Positions 42,188-50,929 are shown, counted from the first letter of the stretch. The stretch is DNA of 64,000 nucleotides from Actinopolyspora saharensis (GCF_900100925.1 NZ_FNKO01000002.1:1364001-1428000), one strand, 5' to 3'. Made by a program: numbers and translations. Notes: a model not told the origin generated them from the letters alone.

Positions 42188-42886
42188 ATGAACGAATCCG
42201 ACTCCGCGCCCGCCCCCGTCGAGCTGGTGCTGCTCGACGTGGGCGGGCCGATCTACGACGACGCCGTGTACCGCGACGCGCTGCTGCGCGCCACCCGCGA
42301 ACTCGCCGAGCGCGAAGTGGACGAAGCCGAGTTCCTGCGGGTCTACGACGCGCAGCGGCAGCGCCAGCGGGGTTCGCTGCGCACGGCGATGGCCGAGCAC
42401 TTCCTCACCGCGGAGCGCAGGAAGGAACTGTCCGATCTGGCCGAAAGCCACTGGGAGTACCCGGCCGGGGCGCTGCACCCCGACGTGCTGCCCGTCCTGC
42501 GGCGGCTGTCCGCGCGCTACCGCCTGGCGGTGGTGGCCAACCAGCGAAGGCTGGTGACCGAGGCGCTGCACCGCGACGGGATCGACCAGCACATCGACGT
42601 GTGGGCGATCTCGGAGGTCGTGGGGGCGGAGAAACCCGACCCCGCGATATTCCGGCACGCGCTGGACGAGGCCGGGGTGCCCGCCGAACGCGCGGTGCAC
42701 GTCGGTAACCGGCTGGACACCGACGTGCGCGGCGCCGCCGCCGTGGGCGTCCGCAGCGTGTGGATCACCCGTGGCGAGGCTCCTCCCGAGCCCACCGCTG
42801 AGCAGCTCGCCGAGCCGGACGCGGTGATCGGGTCGCTGGACGAGCTGCCCGCGGCGCTGGACGCCCTCCGGGGAGGAGCACCGTGA
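42188..42886 (+). CDS. HAD-family hydrolase with DxG motif I
   Basis: A 232-residue HAD protein. Motif I reads LLDVGGPIYDD, so the second Asp of the usual DxD is Gly, as in some sugar-1-phosphatases; motif II VVANQRRLV has Asn instead of Thr/Ser; Lys in GAEKPDPAIF and motif IV HVGNRLDTDVRGAAA are intact. Phosphatase activity is therefore probable but may be altered. It ends coupled (GTGA) to the second FGGY kinase. Confidence 0.85.
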   Translation: MNESDSAPAPVELVLLDVGGPIYDDAVYRDALLRATRELAEREVDEAEFLRVYDAQRQRQRGSLRTAMAEHFLTAERRKELSDLAESHWEYPAGALHPDVLPVLRRLSARYRLAVVANQRRLVTEALHRDGIDQHIDVWAISEVVGAEKPDPAIFRHALDEAGVPAERAVHVGNRLDTDVRGAAAVGVRSVWITRGEAPPEPTAEQLAEPDAVIGSLDELPAALDALRGGAP

Positions 42887-44358
42887 GCGAGCGAGGAGCG
42901 CGCGGCGGCTCGGGGGATTCCGAGCCGCTGGTGGCCGGGGTGGACGTGGCCACGGCCGAGGTGCGGGTGCTGGTGCTGGACGCCCGCGGCAGGCGCCGGG
43001 CCGCGGCCGCGCAGGACCTGCCCGCGCCCCGCCGGGACGAGACGGGGGCCTCCGAGCAGGACGCCCGCAGCTGGTGGCCCGCGGTGCGGGACTGCCTGGC
43101 CCGGTGCACGGCCGAGCTCGGCCCCGCCGCCGCGGGGATCCGAGCGCTGGCGATCAGCGCCACCTCCGGGACCGTGGCCGCCGTCGACGAGGACGCCGAA
43201 CCGGTGGCCCCGGCGCTGATGTACGACGACCGGAGCGGGTCACGCCAGGCCGAGCTGGCGCGGGAAGCCGGGGCCGCGCGCTGGGCCGACATCGGGATCA
43301 CCCCCTCGGCCGCCTCCGGGCTGGCCCACCTGGGGGTGCTGGCCGAGCGGCTCGGCGACTCGGGCGCGCGGTTGCTGCACACCCCGGAGCTGCTCGGCGA
43401 GCGGCTGGTCGGTCGCCCGGTGGCCACCGACAGCAGCCACGCGCTGAAGAGCGGCTGGGACCCGGTTCGCGGCCAGTGGGCGCACGAGGCGCTGGAGGCG
43501 CTGGGGGTCGCGCGGGAGCGGCTTCCCGAGGTGGTCGAGCCCGCGCGCGGGCTGGGGCGCGTCTGCCCGCGGGCCGCGCGGGAGACGGGGCTGCCGACCT
43601 CCTGCGAGGTGCGCTCCGGCATGACCGACGGGTGCGCGGGCCAGCTCGCCGCCGGGGCGGTGCGCGCGGGTCAGGTGGTCACGGTGCTGGGCACGACCCT
43701 GGTGCTCAAGGCGGTCTCGCGGGAGCTGGTGCACGACCCGGACGGGGTGGTTTACAGCCACCGGCACCCGGGGGGCGGTTGGCTTCCCGGCGGCGCCTCC
43801 AACACCGGCGGCGAGGCACTGGCCGATGTGGACCCCTCACGGCTGGGTGAGCTGGACGGGTTGGCCTCCGCGCGGGGGCCTGCCGGCGCGGTCTGCTACC
43901 CGCTGCGGCGCGGTGGCGAGCGCTTCCCGTTCCGCTCCGAGGGGGCGCGCGGTTTCCTGCTGGGCGATCCCGACGAGGTGGAGCTGCACCGGGCGCGGCT
44001 GGAGGGGGTGGCCTTCTGCGAGAAGCTCGCGCTGGACAGGCTGGCCCGGCTGGGGGTGGAGGTGACCGGGCCGGTGCGCACCGTCGGCGGCGGGGCGCGC
44101 AGCGAGCTGTGGTGCCGGGTGCGCGCCTCGGTGCTGGGGCGGCCCGTGCTGCGCCTGCGCGGCGCGGAGACCTCGCTGGGGGCCGCGCTGCTGGCAGCGA
44201 GCGGGACCGTGCACGCGGATCCGGCCGGCGCGGCCGAGGAGATGGTCCCGCGGGGCGAGCTGGTGGAGCCCGCCGAGCGGGAGGTCGCCGCGCTGGCCGA
44301 GAACTACCGGGTCTTCCGCGCCGAGCTGGTCGAACGCGACTGGCTGCGCGAGGGGTGA
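42883..44358 (+). CDS. FGGY-family carbohydrate kinase 2
   Basis: A 491-residue kinase, distant from FGGY kinase 1. N-terminal half AGVDVATAEVRVLVLDARG, ALAISATSGTVAAVDE, MYDDRSG; C-terminal half VTVLGTTLVLKAVS, FCEKLALDRLARLG, RTVGGGARSELWCRVRASVL. The general layout is like ribulokinase/xylulokinase-type enzymes. GTG start overlaps the HAD stop. Two FGGY kinases plus a DAK kinase in one cluster imply either several substrates or one branched route. Confidence 0.88.
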   Translation: MSERGARGGSGDSEPLVAGVDVATAEVRVLVLDARGRRRAAAAQDLPAPRRDETGASEQDARSWWPAVRDCLARCTAELGPAAAGIRALAISATSGTVAAVDEDAEPVAPALMYDDRSGSRQAELAREAGAARWADIGITPSAASGLAHLGVLAERLGDSGARLLHTPELLGERLVGRPVATDSSHALKSGWDPVRGQWAHEALEALGVARERLPEVVEPARGLGRVCPRAARETGLPTSCEVRSGMTDGCAGQLAAGAVRAGQVVTVLGTTLVLKAVSRELVHDPDGVVYSHRHPGGGWLPGGASNTGGEALADVDPSRLGELDGLASARGPAGAVCYPLRRGGERFPFRSEGARGFLLGDPDEVELHRARLEGVAFCEKLALDRLARLGVEVTGPVRTVGGGARSELWCRVRASVLGRPVLRLRGAETSLGAALLAASGTVHADPAGAAEEMVPRGELVEPAEREVAALAENYRVFRAELVERDWLREG

Positions 44359-44556
44359 GCGCAGGCGAGCCGGGCGAGCCGGGCGAGCTGGCTCAGCGGG
44401 GCTCGCGCACGGGGTTGCTCCGGGTGACGGGACCGGGGATTCCGGCTGAACGGCCCACGGGCCGGCCGGGAGATGGGAGGCTGTGCGACGGCACGACCGT
44501 CCACTGAAGACGGAGCGACGCCCGGGAGCACTGCCGAGAGCGCGGGAGGTGCGGAA

Positions 44557-45009
44557 ATGGAGGCCCTGTCGTTCGTCGGGAGCGCGCTGCTGGTCCTCGG
44601 CGGGATCCTGTGGGCGGCGGGGGCGATCGCGCGCGGCTCGGCGCGGAGTTCCGCGGAGCACGACCTGACCGTGCGCCTGATCCCGGTGGAGCACGAGACC
44701 CGCGAGGTCGTCACCGAGCAGCTCCGGCGCGGCAACAACGTGCGGGCGGTGTCCCGCCTGCGTCGCGCCACCGGAGTTCCCCTGACGCGGGCGCGCGCCC
44801 TGGCCAGGAGCATGGCGGGCGGAACCGTCCCGCCCGCGAACCACTCCGAGTCCTGGGAGCTGCTCCGCGCGCAGCGCCCCGAGCTCGTCGCCGAGACCGA
44901 GCGAGTCCACGAGCAGCACGGGCGCTACGCGGCCATCCGCCACCTGCGCCGCCACCTCCCCGTGGGGCTCGCCGCGGGGAACCAGCTGGTCCGCGGGCGG
45001 CACGGCTGA
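44557..45009 (+). CDS. Membrane-anchored protein with L7/L12-like helical repeats
   Basis: A 150-residue protein with one N-terminal membrane helix (ALSFVGSALLVLGGILWAAG) followed by cytosolic segments NNVRAVSRLRRATGVPLTRARALA and GRYAAIRHLRRHLPVG, which resemble the helix-loop-helix of the ribosomal L7/L12 C-terminal domain. Function unknown. ATG 44557 is chosen because GGGAGG lies seven bases ahead; upstream in-frame codons to 44473 lack coding character. The 200 bp before it holds no repeat module, only short GGCGAGCC reiterations. Confidence 0.65.
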   Translation: MEALSFVGSALLVLGGILWAAGAIARGSARSSAEHDLTVRLIPVEHETREVVTEQLRRGNNVRAVSRLRRATGVPLTRARALARSMAGGTVPPANHSESWELLRAQRPELVAETERVHEQHGRYAAIRHLRRHLPVGLAAGNQLVRGRHG

Positions 45010-45046
45010 GCGAGTACCCGCGGAGCACCACCCCGCTGAGCCGTCG

Positions 45047-45070
45047 CGCATCGTGCCGCGGCACGATGCG
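45047..45070. terminator. Perfect 24 bp palindrome after the L7/L12-like gene
   Basis: CGCATCGTGCCG and its exact reverse complement meet without a loop, 38 bases after the stop. As RNA it would form a hairpin and may end transcription; no U-tract follows. A protein-binding role is equally possible. Confidence 0.5.
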
Positions 45071-45526
45071 GGCGGCCCGCACTGAGAGCTTTCCGGGAGC
45101 ATTTTCCACAGAAAACGACCACTTCCGTGCTGTCGAGGATTGCGTCATACTGCGCAGCACGGGAGCTGAGCCGCCGCACTGACCAAGCACAGCGGAGTGT
45201 TCTCACAACGAACGCGTTTTCTTCACGGAACGAAACCAGCCGTGACGGGCCGTGTTTCCAGTTATAGGCAAAACTGGAGGGCCGGCCGGGCACCACCAGC
45301 GACCACCACCAGCGGCGGGGTCGAGCACCGCACTCGAGGCCGACCGACTCGGCTGAGCACCCGCCCCGCTCCGGAGCGACTCCCCCCGGGGGGGCGACTC
45401 CCCGGGGCGGGACAACTCCCGGAACACCCCTCCCGGAACGGCGCGGAGAAGTTACCCGTGCCACAATCGAGGCCACGGCGCACAATTCCCGCCCGCGAAT
45501 CGCGGGAAAAGTAAAGCTTGCCTTCG
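45071..45526. other. Spacer upstream of the ferritin gene
   Basis: No coding frame is convincing here. D8 lies at 45259-45278. 45380-45420 is rich in G and C runs (CCCCCCGGGGGGGCGAC). The last 100 bp become AT-rich and carry the iron boxes and promoter. Confidence 0.5.
45259..45278 (-). repeat. Family D palindrome D8
   Basis: On the minus strand CCAGTTTTGCCTATAACTGG. The outer five pairs are intact and the loop again starts TTGCCT. Confidence 0.7.
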
Positions 45527-45612
45527 TTAAACAAGGCTCACCTATTTTAGGGAAGTCAAAGCTACTTGAGGCGAACCTGAACAAAAGGCCCCTTCCGCGG
45601 AATGTGTATATT
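45527..45612 (+). promoter_or_regulatory. Ferritin promoter with two IdeR-like iron boxes
   Basis: 45527-45545 (core AAGGCTCACCTA) and 45562-45580 (core AGGCGAACCT) each match about 13 of 19 positions of the IdeR consensus, 35 bp apart. TATATT (45607-45612) is the -10, so transcription should start at or next to the ATG. Upstream placement fits IdeR as an activator, as known for mycobacterial bfrB. Confidence 0.55.
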
Positions 45613-45618
45613 CGTGGC

Positions 45619-46179
45619 ATGACCACGACGGAGCAACGAGGCGAAAATCAGGAAAGCAAGTTCCACCTGTTGCTGCAGCAGCAGGTGCGCAGCGAGTTCA
45701 ACGCCTCACAGCAGTACATCGCGCTGGCTGTGTGGTTCGACAAGAACGATCTCCCCAGGCTGGCCGCGCACTTCTACAAGCAGGCCCTGGAGGAGCGCAA
45801 CCACGGAATGATGATCGTCAAGTTCTTGATGGACAACGACATTTCCGTGAGCATTCCGTCCGTCGACGAGGTGCGCAACGAATTCGACGAAGCCCGCGAG
45901 CTCGTGGCCCTGGCGCTGTCCCAGGAGCGCGAGGTCACCGCGGAGATCGAGACCCTCGCCAAGACCGCCCGCTCCGAGGACGACTACATCGGCGAGCAGT
46001 TCATGCAGTGGTTCCTCAAGGAGCAGGTCGAGGAGGTCGCGCAGATGTCCACGCTGCTGAACGTGATCGACCGCGCCGAGAGCAACCTGTTCGAGGTGGA
46101 GAACTTCCTCGCCCGCGAGCAGGTCGGCGACGAGGGTGCCGACCCCTCCGCGCCCGAGGCCGCGGGCGGCGCCCTCTGA
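45619..46179 (+). CDS. bfrB: Ferritin (BfrB-type)
   Basis: A 186-residue non-haem ferritin that stores iron. Ferroxidase-site residues are visible in QVRSEFNASQQYIALAVWF (Glu) and ALEERNHGMMIVKFL (Glu-x-x-His), with further Glu and Gln in EQFMQWFLKEQVEEVAQM. No haem-ligand Met pattern of bacterioferritin. The ATG at 45619 is about 7 bases from the -10 box, indicating a leaderless message. A C-terminal Ala/Gly-rich tail extends past the usual fold. Confidence 0.93.
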   Translation: MTTTEQRGENQESKFHLLLQQQVRSEFNASQQYIALAVWFDKNDLPRLAAHFYKQALEERNHGMMIVKFLMDNDISVSIPSVDEVRNEFDEARELVALALSQEREVTAEIETLAKTARSEDDYIGEQFMQWFLKEQVEEVAQMSTLLNVIDRAESNLFEVENFLAREQVGDEGADPSAPEAAGGAL

Positions 46180-46279
46180 GAAAGACCGTGAGCGGCGCCC
46201 CACCTCGGCAGGACGCCGCCCGAGACTCCGGTGGGCACCCCGGCGCGGAGCCGGGGTGCCGGAGCTCGCCGGAGTTCCG

Positions 46280-48136
46280 TCAGTTCCGGTAGCTCAGCCC
46301 GTAGCCGTATGGATACAGCGGATCCTTGCCGTCGCCCTTGTTGATCGGCTGCTGATCGTAGGAGCGCATCCAGGACACCGGGAGCTTGCCGGTGGGGTTG
46401 TGCTTGCCGAACAGCACGTCGGCCACTCCACCGCCCTGGGTGCCGGGCAACCAGGAGGCCAGCAGCGCGTTCCAGTCGTCGACGTGCTCGGAAACGTCCA
46501 CCGGACGCCCGGACACCGTCACCACGGCCACCGGGATCCCGGCGGAACGCAGCTTGGCGATCGTGTTCAGGTCCTGCTCGCTGATCCGCACCCCGTTGGG
46601 GCGGTCGCCCTCGTACTCGGCGTAGGGCTTCTCGCCGACCACCGCGACCGCGGCGTCGTAGCTGCCGTCGACGCCGTCACCCCGCTCGTCGTAGGTGACC
46701 TTCGAGTTCGACACCTGCCGGATCCCCTCGAGGATCGTCGTCCCCTCGGTGATGTCACCGCTGGAACCCTGCCAGCTGATGGTCCAGCCACCGCTCTGGT
46801 TGCCGATGTCGTCGGCGTTGGAACCGGCCACGAACACCTCGTCCTTCTCGGGCGACAGCGGCAGCACCCCGTCGTTCTCCAGCAGCGTCTGCGACTCGCG
46901 GACCGCCTGGCGCGCCAGGGCCCTGTGCTCGTCACTGCCCACGGTGGACAGCAGATCGCGCTGGGCGAAGGGGTGCTCGAACAGCCCCATCTCGAACTTC
47001 TTGGTCAGGATGCGGGAGGTGGCGTCGTCGATGCGCCGCATCGGGATGTTGCCCGCCTCCACCTCCTGACGCAGCAGCCGCAGGAACTTGGCGTGGTCGG
47101 AGGACAGCATGATCATGTCCAGCCCGGCGTTGACCGACCTGCGCACCTCGGAGGCGGTCAGCGTCGAGTCGTCCCCGTCGAGCTGGTGCAACGCGTCGTA
47201 GTCGGAGATCACGATGCCGTCGAAGCCCAGCTCCCGCTTGAGCACGTCCTGGACCAGGTACTTCTGGGCGTGCATCTTCGCGCCGTTCCAGCTGCTGTAG
47301 GAGACCATCACCGAGGCGACGTCACGCTTGACCGCCTTGCGGAAGGGCTTGAGGTGGATCTTGCGCAGCTCGCGCTCGCTGAGCTGCGTGTTCCCCTGGT
47401 CCTGCCCGCCGGTGGTCCCACCGTCGCCCACGTAGTGCTTGGCCGTGGCCATGATCGAGGTCGGGTCCCCGCCGAGCTGCTTGCCCTGATAACCGGTGAT
47501 CTCCCTGGTCATCTTCTTGGGCAGCTCCGGGGTCTCGCCGAAGGCCTCGTAAGTGCGGCCCCAGCGGTCGTCCCTGGCCACGCACACGCACGGGGAGAAC
47601 GTCCAGTCGATGCCGGTAGCGGCGACCTCCTCGGCCGTGGCCGCACCGATCCGTTGGACCAGCTTCGGGTCGTCCGCGGCGCCCAGCCCGATGTTGTGCG
47701 GGAAGACCGTCGCCCCGCGCAGGTTGTTGTGCCCGTGCACGGCGTCCACCCCGTACAGCAGCGGGATTCCCAGCCGCGTGTCCAGGGCCGCGCGCTGGTA
47801 GCGGTCGTACATGTCGGCCCACGCCTCGGGCGTGTTCGACTCCGGCGTCGAGCCGCCGCCGCTGAGCACCGAACCGATGCGGTTGTCCGCCACCTCGGCC
47901 GGGCCAGCCGCGTCCCGCTCGATCTGGACCATCTGGCCGATCTTGTCCCGCAGCGACATCCGCGACATCAGATCGTCCACCCGCTGCTGCACGGGCAGGG
48001 ACGGGTCCTGGTAGTCGGCCCGCGACGTCCCCGCCGAAGCGGGCGCCAGCCCCGCGGTCAGCAGCGTGACCACGGCCAGGCCCGCCACCGACGGGAACAG
48101 GCGACGTAAGCGACTTCCGGTCGCTCGATACGTCAT
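46280..48136 (-). CDS. Secreted GH3 beta-glucosidase-like enzyme
   Basis: A 618-residue GH3 hydrolase with a signal peptide ending near LAPASAG. The (beta/alpha)8 domain contains LLYGVDAVHGHNNLRGATVF, ATAKHYVGDGGTTGGQDQGN and the nucleophile Asp in GFDGIVISDYDALHQ (about residue 300). The second domain has SQTLLENDGVLPLS and ends WMRSYDQQP, with YPYGYGLSY at the C-terminus. Likely exo-acting on beta-glucans or cello-oligosaccharides. A weak LacI-like element (48192-48205) lies upstream. GAGGAG precedes the ATG. Confidence 0.9.
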   Translation of the reverse strand: MTYRATGSRLRRLFPSVAGLAVVTLLTAGLAPASAGTSRADYQDPSLPVQQRVDDLMSRMSLRDKIGQMVQIERDAAGPAEVADNRIGSVLSGGGSTPESNTPEAWADMYDRYQRAALDTRLGIPLLYGVDAVHGHNNLRGATVFPHNIGLGAADDPKLVQRIGAATAEEVAATGIDWTFSPCVCVARDDRWGRTYEAFGETPELPKKMTREITGYQGKQLGGDPTSIMATAKHYVGDGGTTGGQDQGNTQLSERELRKIHLKPFRKAVKRDVASVMVSYSSWNGAKMHAQKYLVQDVLKRELGFDGIVISDYDALHQLDGDDSTLTASEVRRSVNAGLDMIMLSSDHAKFLRLLRQEVEAGNIPMRRIDDATSRILTKKFEMGLFEHPFAQRDLLSTVGSDEHRALARQAVRESQTLLENDGVLPLSPEKDEVFVAGSNADDIGNQSGGWTISWQGSSGDITEGTTILEGIRQVSNSKVTYDERGDGVDGSYDAAVAVVGEKPYAEYEGDRPNGVRISEQDLNTIAKLRSAGIPVAVVTVSGRPVDVSEHVDDWNALLASWLPGTQGGGVADVLFGKHNPTGKLPVSWMRSYDQQPINKGDGKDPLYPYGYGLSYRN

Positions 48137-48370
48137 GAGAACTCCTCACAGTTCTGCGAACGTGTGGTGTGTAGCACAGTCGCAGCATGAATGTGAGCGT
48201 TCTCGTTACCAAGCGTCCGAAAAGCGGCATCGGCTTACTCCATTCAGATCCCCCGCCCGGGCGAGAATCCGAACCCGTTCACCGCAGCAAGCCGCTTTCC
48301 CGGGGAAACGCCGCGGAGCTCCGGAAGCGGCCCCGCCACCCGACGGGACCGCACCACGCGATCCCGGCGC

Positions 48371-49333
48371 TCACCGGACGGTGATCTGCCTGCCGCGCAG
48401 CCCGTCCCTGGCACGTCGCTCGTCCGCGTCCAACGACCGCTCGTCCAACGAGGCCAACGCCTCGTCCAACCGGCGGCCCAGCGCGGCGGCGGGCTCGGCC
48501 CACTCGTCCGGGTGCTTCTCCCGGTCCAGGTCCCACACGGGAACCAGCAGGCCGTGCGCGCGGAACGAACCTGCGTAGCGGCTGTCCTCCCCCAGCGCCA
48601 GCTCACCGCGGGCGGAGAGCCGCGCGAGCGCCGAAATCAACTTCTCCTCCGGCTCGGGCCGCACCCAGCGCAGGTGCGCGCGGTCGGTGGCGTCCACCCA
48701 GTACGCCGCGTGCACGCCCTCGACCTCCAGGCGCTGCGTCGGCATGATCGCCGAGTTCGCCCGCTCCAGCGACATCGCGACCTCGCCGGTGGCCTCGACC
48801 CCCTCGGGCATCCACCAGGAGAAGTCCTCGTGCACCTGGACGTCCAGGTGCGCCTCCGGATCCAGCAGGTCCTGCAACCGCGTCGGAACGCTGCCCGCCG
48901 GCGCGTCCTCCGGGCCGACCACGGCCAGGGACTCACCGGGCTCGGCCGTGCGCACCCACTCCACGGCCCGCGCCAGATCCCTGCTCACGTCACCGGACTT
49001 GGTCTGCACCTGCAAACCGACGAAGGCCACCCCGTCGGTGCGCACCAGCGCCGCCGCTGCCATCGGCAGCACCGTGGCCAGCTGGACCTCCTCGCTCCCG
49101 GAGGCCAGCGGCAGCCGCGCCGTGGCCGAGGGCACGAACTCACGCAGCGCGACCAGCTCGCACTCCGCCGCCAAGCCCTCGAACGGGCGGGTGACCTTGA
49201 CCTTGGCCGCTCCCCCGGAAGCACCGTGGCAGGCCTTGTACCGCTTGCCGGAACCACAGGGGCACGGCTGCCTGCGTCCGACCACCGGAATGTCCTCGGC
49301 CGGTTCCTGCTCCGACGCGGTTCGTTTACTCAA
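48371..49333 (-). CDS. DUF5926 protein with SEC-C motif
   Basis: A 320-residue protein. An N-terminal SEC-C-type zinc motif reads QPCPCGSGKRYKACHG (about 22-37). The remainder matches the actinobacterial DUF5926 pattern: LVALREFVPSATARLPL, HEDFSWWMPEGV, GVHAAYWVDATDRAHLRWV. Function unknown; SEC-C proteins often associate with the translocase or proteolysis. The TTG at 49333 has GGAGAG ahead and gives SKRTASEQ as start; longer starts to 49384 look non-coding. Confidence 0.82.
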   Translation of the reverse strand: MSKRTASEQEPAEDIPVVGRRQPCPCGSGKRYKACHGASGGAAKVKVTRPFEGLAAECELVALREFVPSATARLPLASGSEEVQLATVLPMAAAALVRTDGVAFVGLQVQTKSGDVSRDLARAVEWVRTAEPGESLAVVGPEDAPAGSVPTRLQDLLDPEAHLDVQVHEDFSWWMPEGVEATGEVAMSLERANSAIMPTQRLEVEGVHAAYWVDATDRAHLRWVRPEPEEKLISALARLSARGELALGEDSRYAGSFRAHGLLVPVWDLDREKHPDEWAEPAAALGRRLDEALASLDERSLDADERRARDGLRGRQITVR

Positions 49334-49431
49334 GATCGCTCTCCTTGGCGCGTTCAGCTCCGCGAGCCGCAACGGCACGCCCACGAACGCCGCGTGCCGA
49401 CCGACTCACCGAGTTCTTCTGTTCAGGTCGA

Positions 49432-49512
49432 TCAGGGGCCGCTCCGGTGATGAGCTTCGGCGCAGGCAGCGTCGAAGCACCACGCCGAATCGTCAACACG
49501 GCAGGAAGGCAT
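49432..49512 (-). CDS. Possible 26-residue Cys-containing leader peptide
   Basis: A short frame with a strong ribosome site (GGGAGGAA, 7-8 bases ahead of ATG) encodes a peptide with Cys at positions 4, 12 and 17 (MPSC, AWCFDAACAE). It lies 100 bp upstream of the DUF5926 start in the same direction. It could be a regulatory upstream ORF. The 49334-49673 spacer contains nothing else I can support. Confidence 0.35.
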   Translation of the reverse strand: MPSCRVDDSAWCFDAACAEAHHRSGP

Positions 49513-49673
49513 CAGCGAATTCCTCCCGCAGAAGAGTGAAGCCCCAACCGGGAAAACCCGACGCGCGGGCGCACCGGCGTCACCTTCGAATCCGGGCGAC
49601 GCTATCGAACACCGCCCCGACCGGCGCAGCCGGGCAGCCCGACCAGGAACGGAGAAACCCCCGCTCCTCCGAG

Positions 49674-50591
49674 TCACCGCACGGCGTGCGGCGGGCGAGC
49701 CGCGCGCGGCGGCACCGGAGCACCCCGCACCCGCAGCACCCGCCTGGTCCGCAGAGCGGTCGGATCCGGCGGAACGAGCAGCCGAGTGCACCGCTTGACC
49801 ACGCGCACCGATACCACGGCCACCACCACGAGCAGCACGTCCGAGAAGGCGTGCAGCAGCACCCCGTCGGCCAGGGCCTGGACACCGTCCCGCAGCCCCC
49901 ACAGCATCGTCGACCAGCCGACCAGCAGGCAGCAGCCCCAGCACACCCACCAGAACCGGACCAACCGCGAAGGAACGGGCCGCGCACCCCCCACGGACTC
50001 CCCCGAGCCGCGCAGCGCCGCGTCCTCCAGCTCGGCCAGCACCGATCCGGGGACGAAGAGGTTCACCCCGGGGAGCAGCACGCCCAGCACCACCTGCCAG
50101 TCCGCGCGGGCGGGGCTCAACCCGGCCCGCTCGTGGGCGTAGGAGCGGGCCCGCAGCGCCCACAGCACCCCGACCACCGCGCTCAGCAGCCCGAACAACC
50201 AGGTCATGATGCCGACCGTGGCCACGAGCGCGTCCGAGACGGCCAGCGTGGTGCGGCCCAGCGCCCCCGAACGGCTCCACAGCAGCAGCACGTAGCGCCA
50301 CGACTCCGCCCCCGCGGCCAGCACCCCGAGCACCGCGGTGATCCAGAGGGTCGAGACGGCCGTCCCCGACAGGGCGGCCACGCGCTCCGCCGGATCCGCG
50401 CGCCGCGCCTCCGGCAGCGAGAGCGGCCAGCGCCAGGTCAGCGGGGGAAACCCCCAGCGCGGCGGGGCCGGGTAGGCCGGCGGCCCGGTGTAAGGGGGAC
50501 GCGGCCGGGCGCGCCGCCGCACCTTCGGACCCCCCGGTGGAGTGGCCGTCCACTCCACCGGGGGCCCGGACCGCGGAGGAGGGCCCGTCAC
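49674..50591 (-). CDS. DUF4328 membrane protein
   Basis: A 305-residue membrane protein with a Pro/Arg-rich N-terminal tail (about 1-65) and six hydrophobic segments in DUF4328 order: AVSTLWITAVLGVLAAGAE, SYAHERAGLSPARADWQVV, LGVLLPGVNLFVPGSVLAEL, LVRFWWVCWGCCLLVGW. Function unknown. The GTG at 50591 overlaps the rhodanese stop (GTGA). Confidence 0.85.
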   Translation of the reverse strand: MTGPPPRSGPPVEWTATPPGGPKVRRRARPRPPYTGPPAYPAPPRWGFPPLTWRWPLSLPEARRADPAERVAALSGTAVSTLWITAVLGVLAAGAESWRYVLLLWSRSGALGRTTLAVSDALVATVGIMTWLFGLLSAVVGVLWALRARSYAHERAGLSPARADWQVVLGVLLPGVNLFVPGSVLAELEDAALRGSGESVGGARPVPSRLVRFWWVCWGCCLLVGWSTMLWGLRDGVQALADGVLLHAFSDVLLVVVAVVSVRVVKRCTRLLVPPDPTALRTRRVLRVRGAPVPPRAARPPHAVR

Positions 50592-50929
50592 AGCACCTGG
50601 GGTTCCGCGTCGGGGTCGTCGGCCACGACCGGACGACCGATGGACGACCAGCCGTTCATCCCCCGGTCCACGTTGACCGCGTCCCAACCGCTGGCGTTCA
50701 GGTAAGCGGTCACCTTGGACGAGCGGCCACCCGACCGGCAGATCACGTAGAGCTGGTCCACCTCGGGAATCTCGTCGAGCCGCTGCGGGATCTCGTTCAT
50801 CGGGATGTGCACCGCGCCCGGCGCGTGCCCCGCGTCCCATTCCTCTTGCTCGCGGACGTCGAGCAGGCTGCCCTCGGGAAGCTGCTCCGGCAGCTCCTCG
50901 GGCGAGACCGCCGGAACTCGACCATGCAT
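50588..50929 (-). CDS. Rhodanese-domain protein
   Basis: A 113-residue single-domain sulfurtransferase-like protein with LLDVREQEEWDAGHAPGAVH and the active-site loop VICRSGGRSSKVTAYL (Cys about residue 74). Likely handles persulfide sulfur. ATG 50929 is chosen; a GTG at 50941 is also in frame, with a GAGGTG site that fits the ATG better. Translationally coupled to the DUF4328 gene. Confidence 0.9.
   Translation of the reverse strand: MHGRVPAVSPEELPEQLPEGSLLDVREQEEWDAGHAPGAVHIPMNEIPQRLDEIPEVDQLYVICRSGGRSSKVTAYLNASGWDAVNVDRGMNGWSSIGRPVVADDPDAEPQVL

Noticed and set aside
48192..48205. CebR/LacI operator before the GH3 gene
   Set aside because: TGTGAGCGTTCTCG has only four of seven symmetric pairs; too weak to list as a site.
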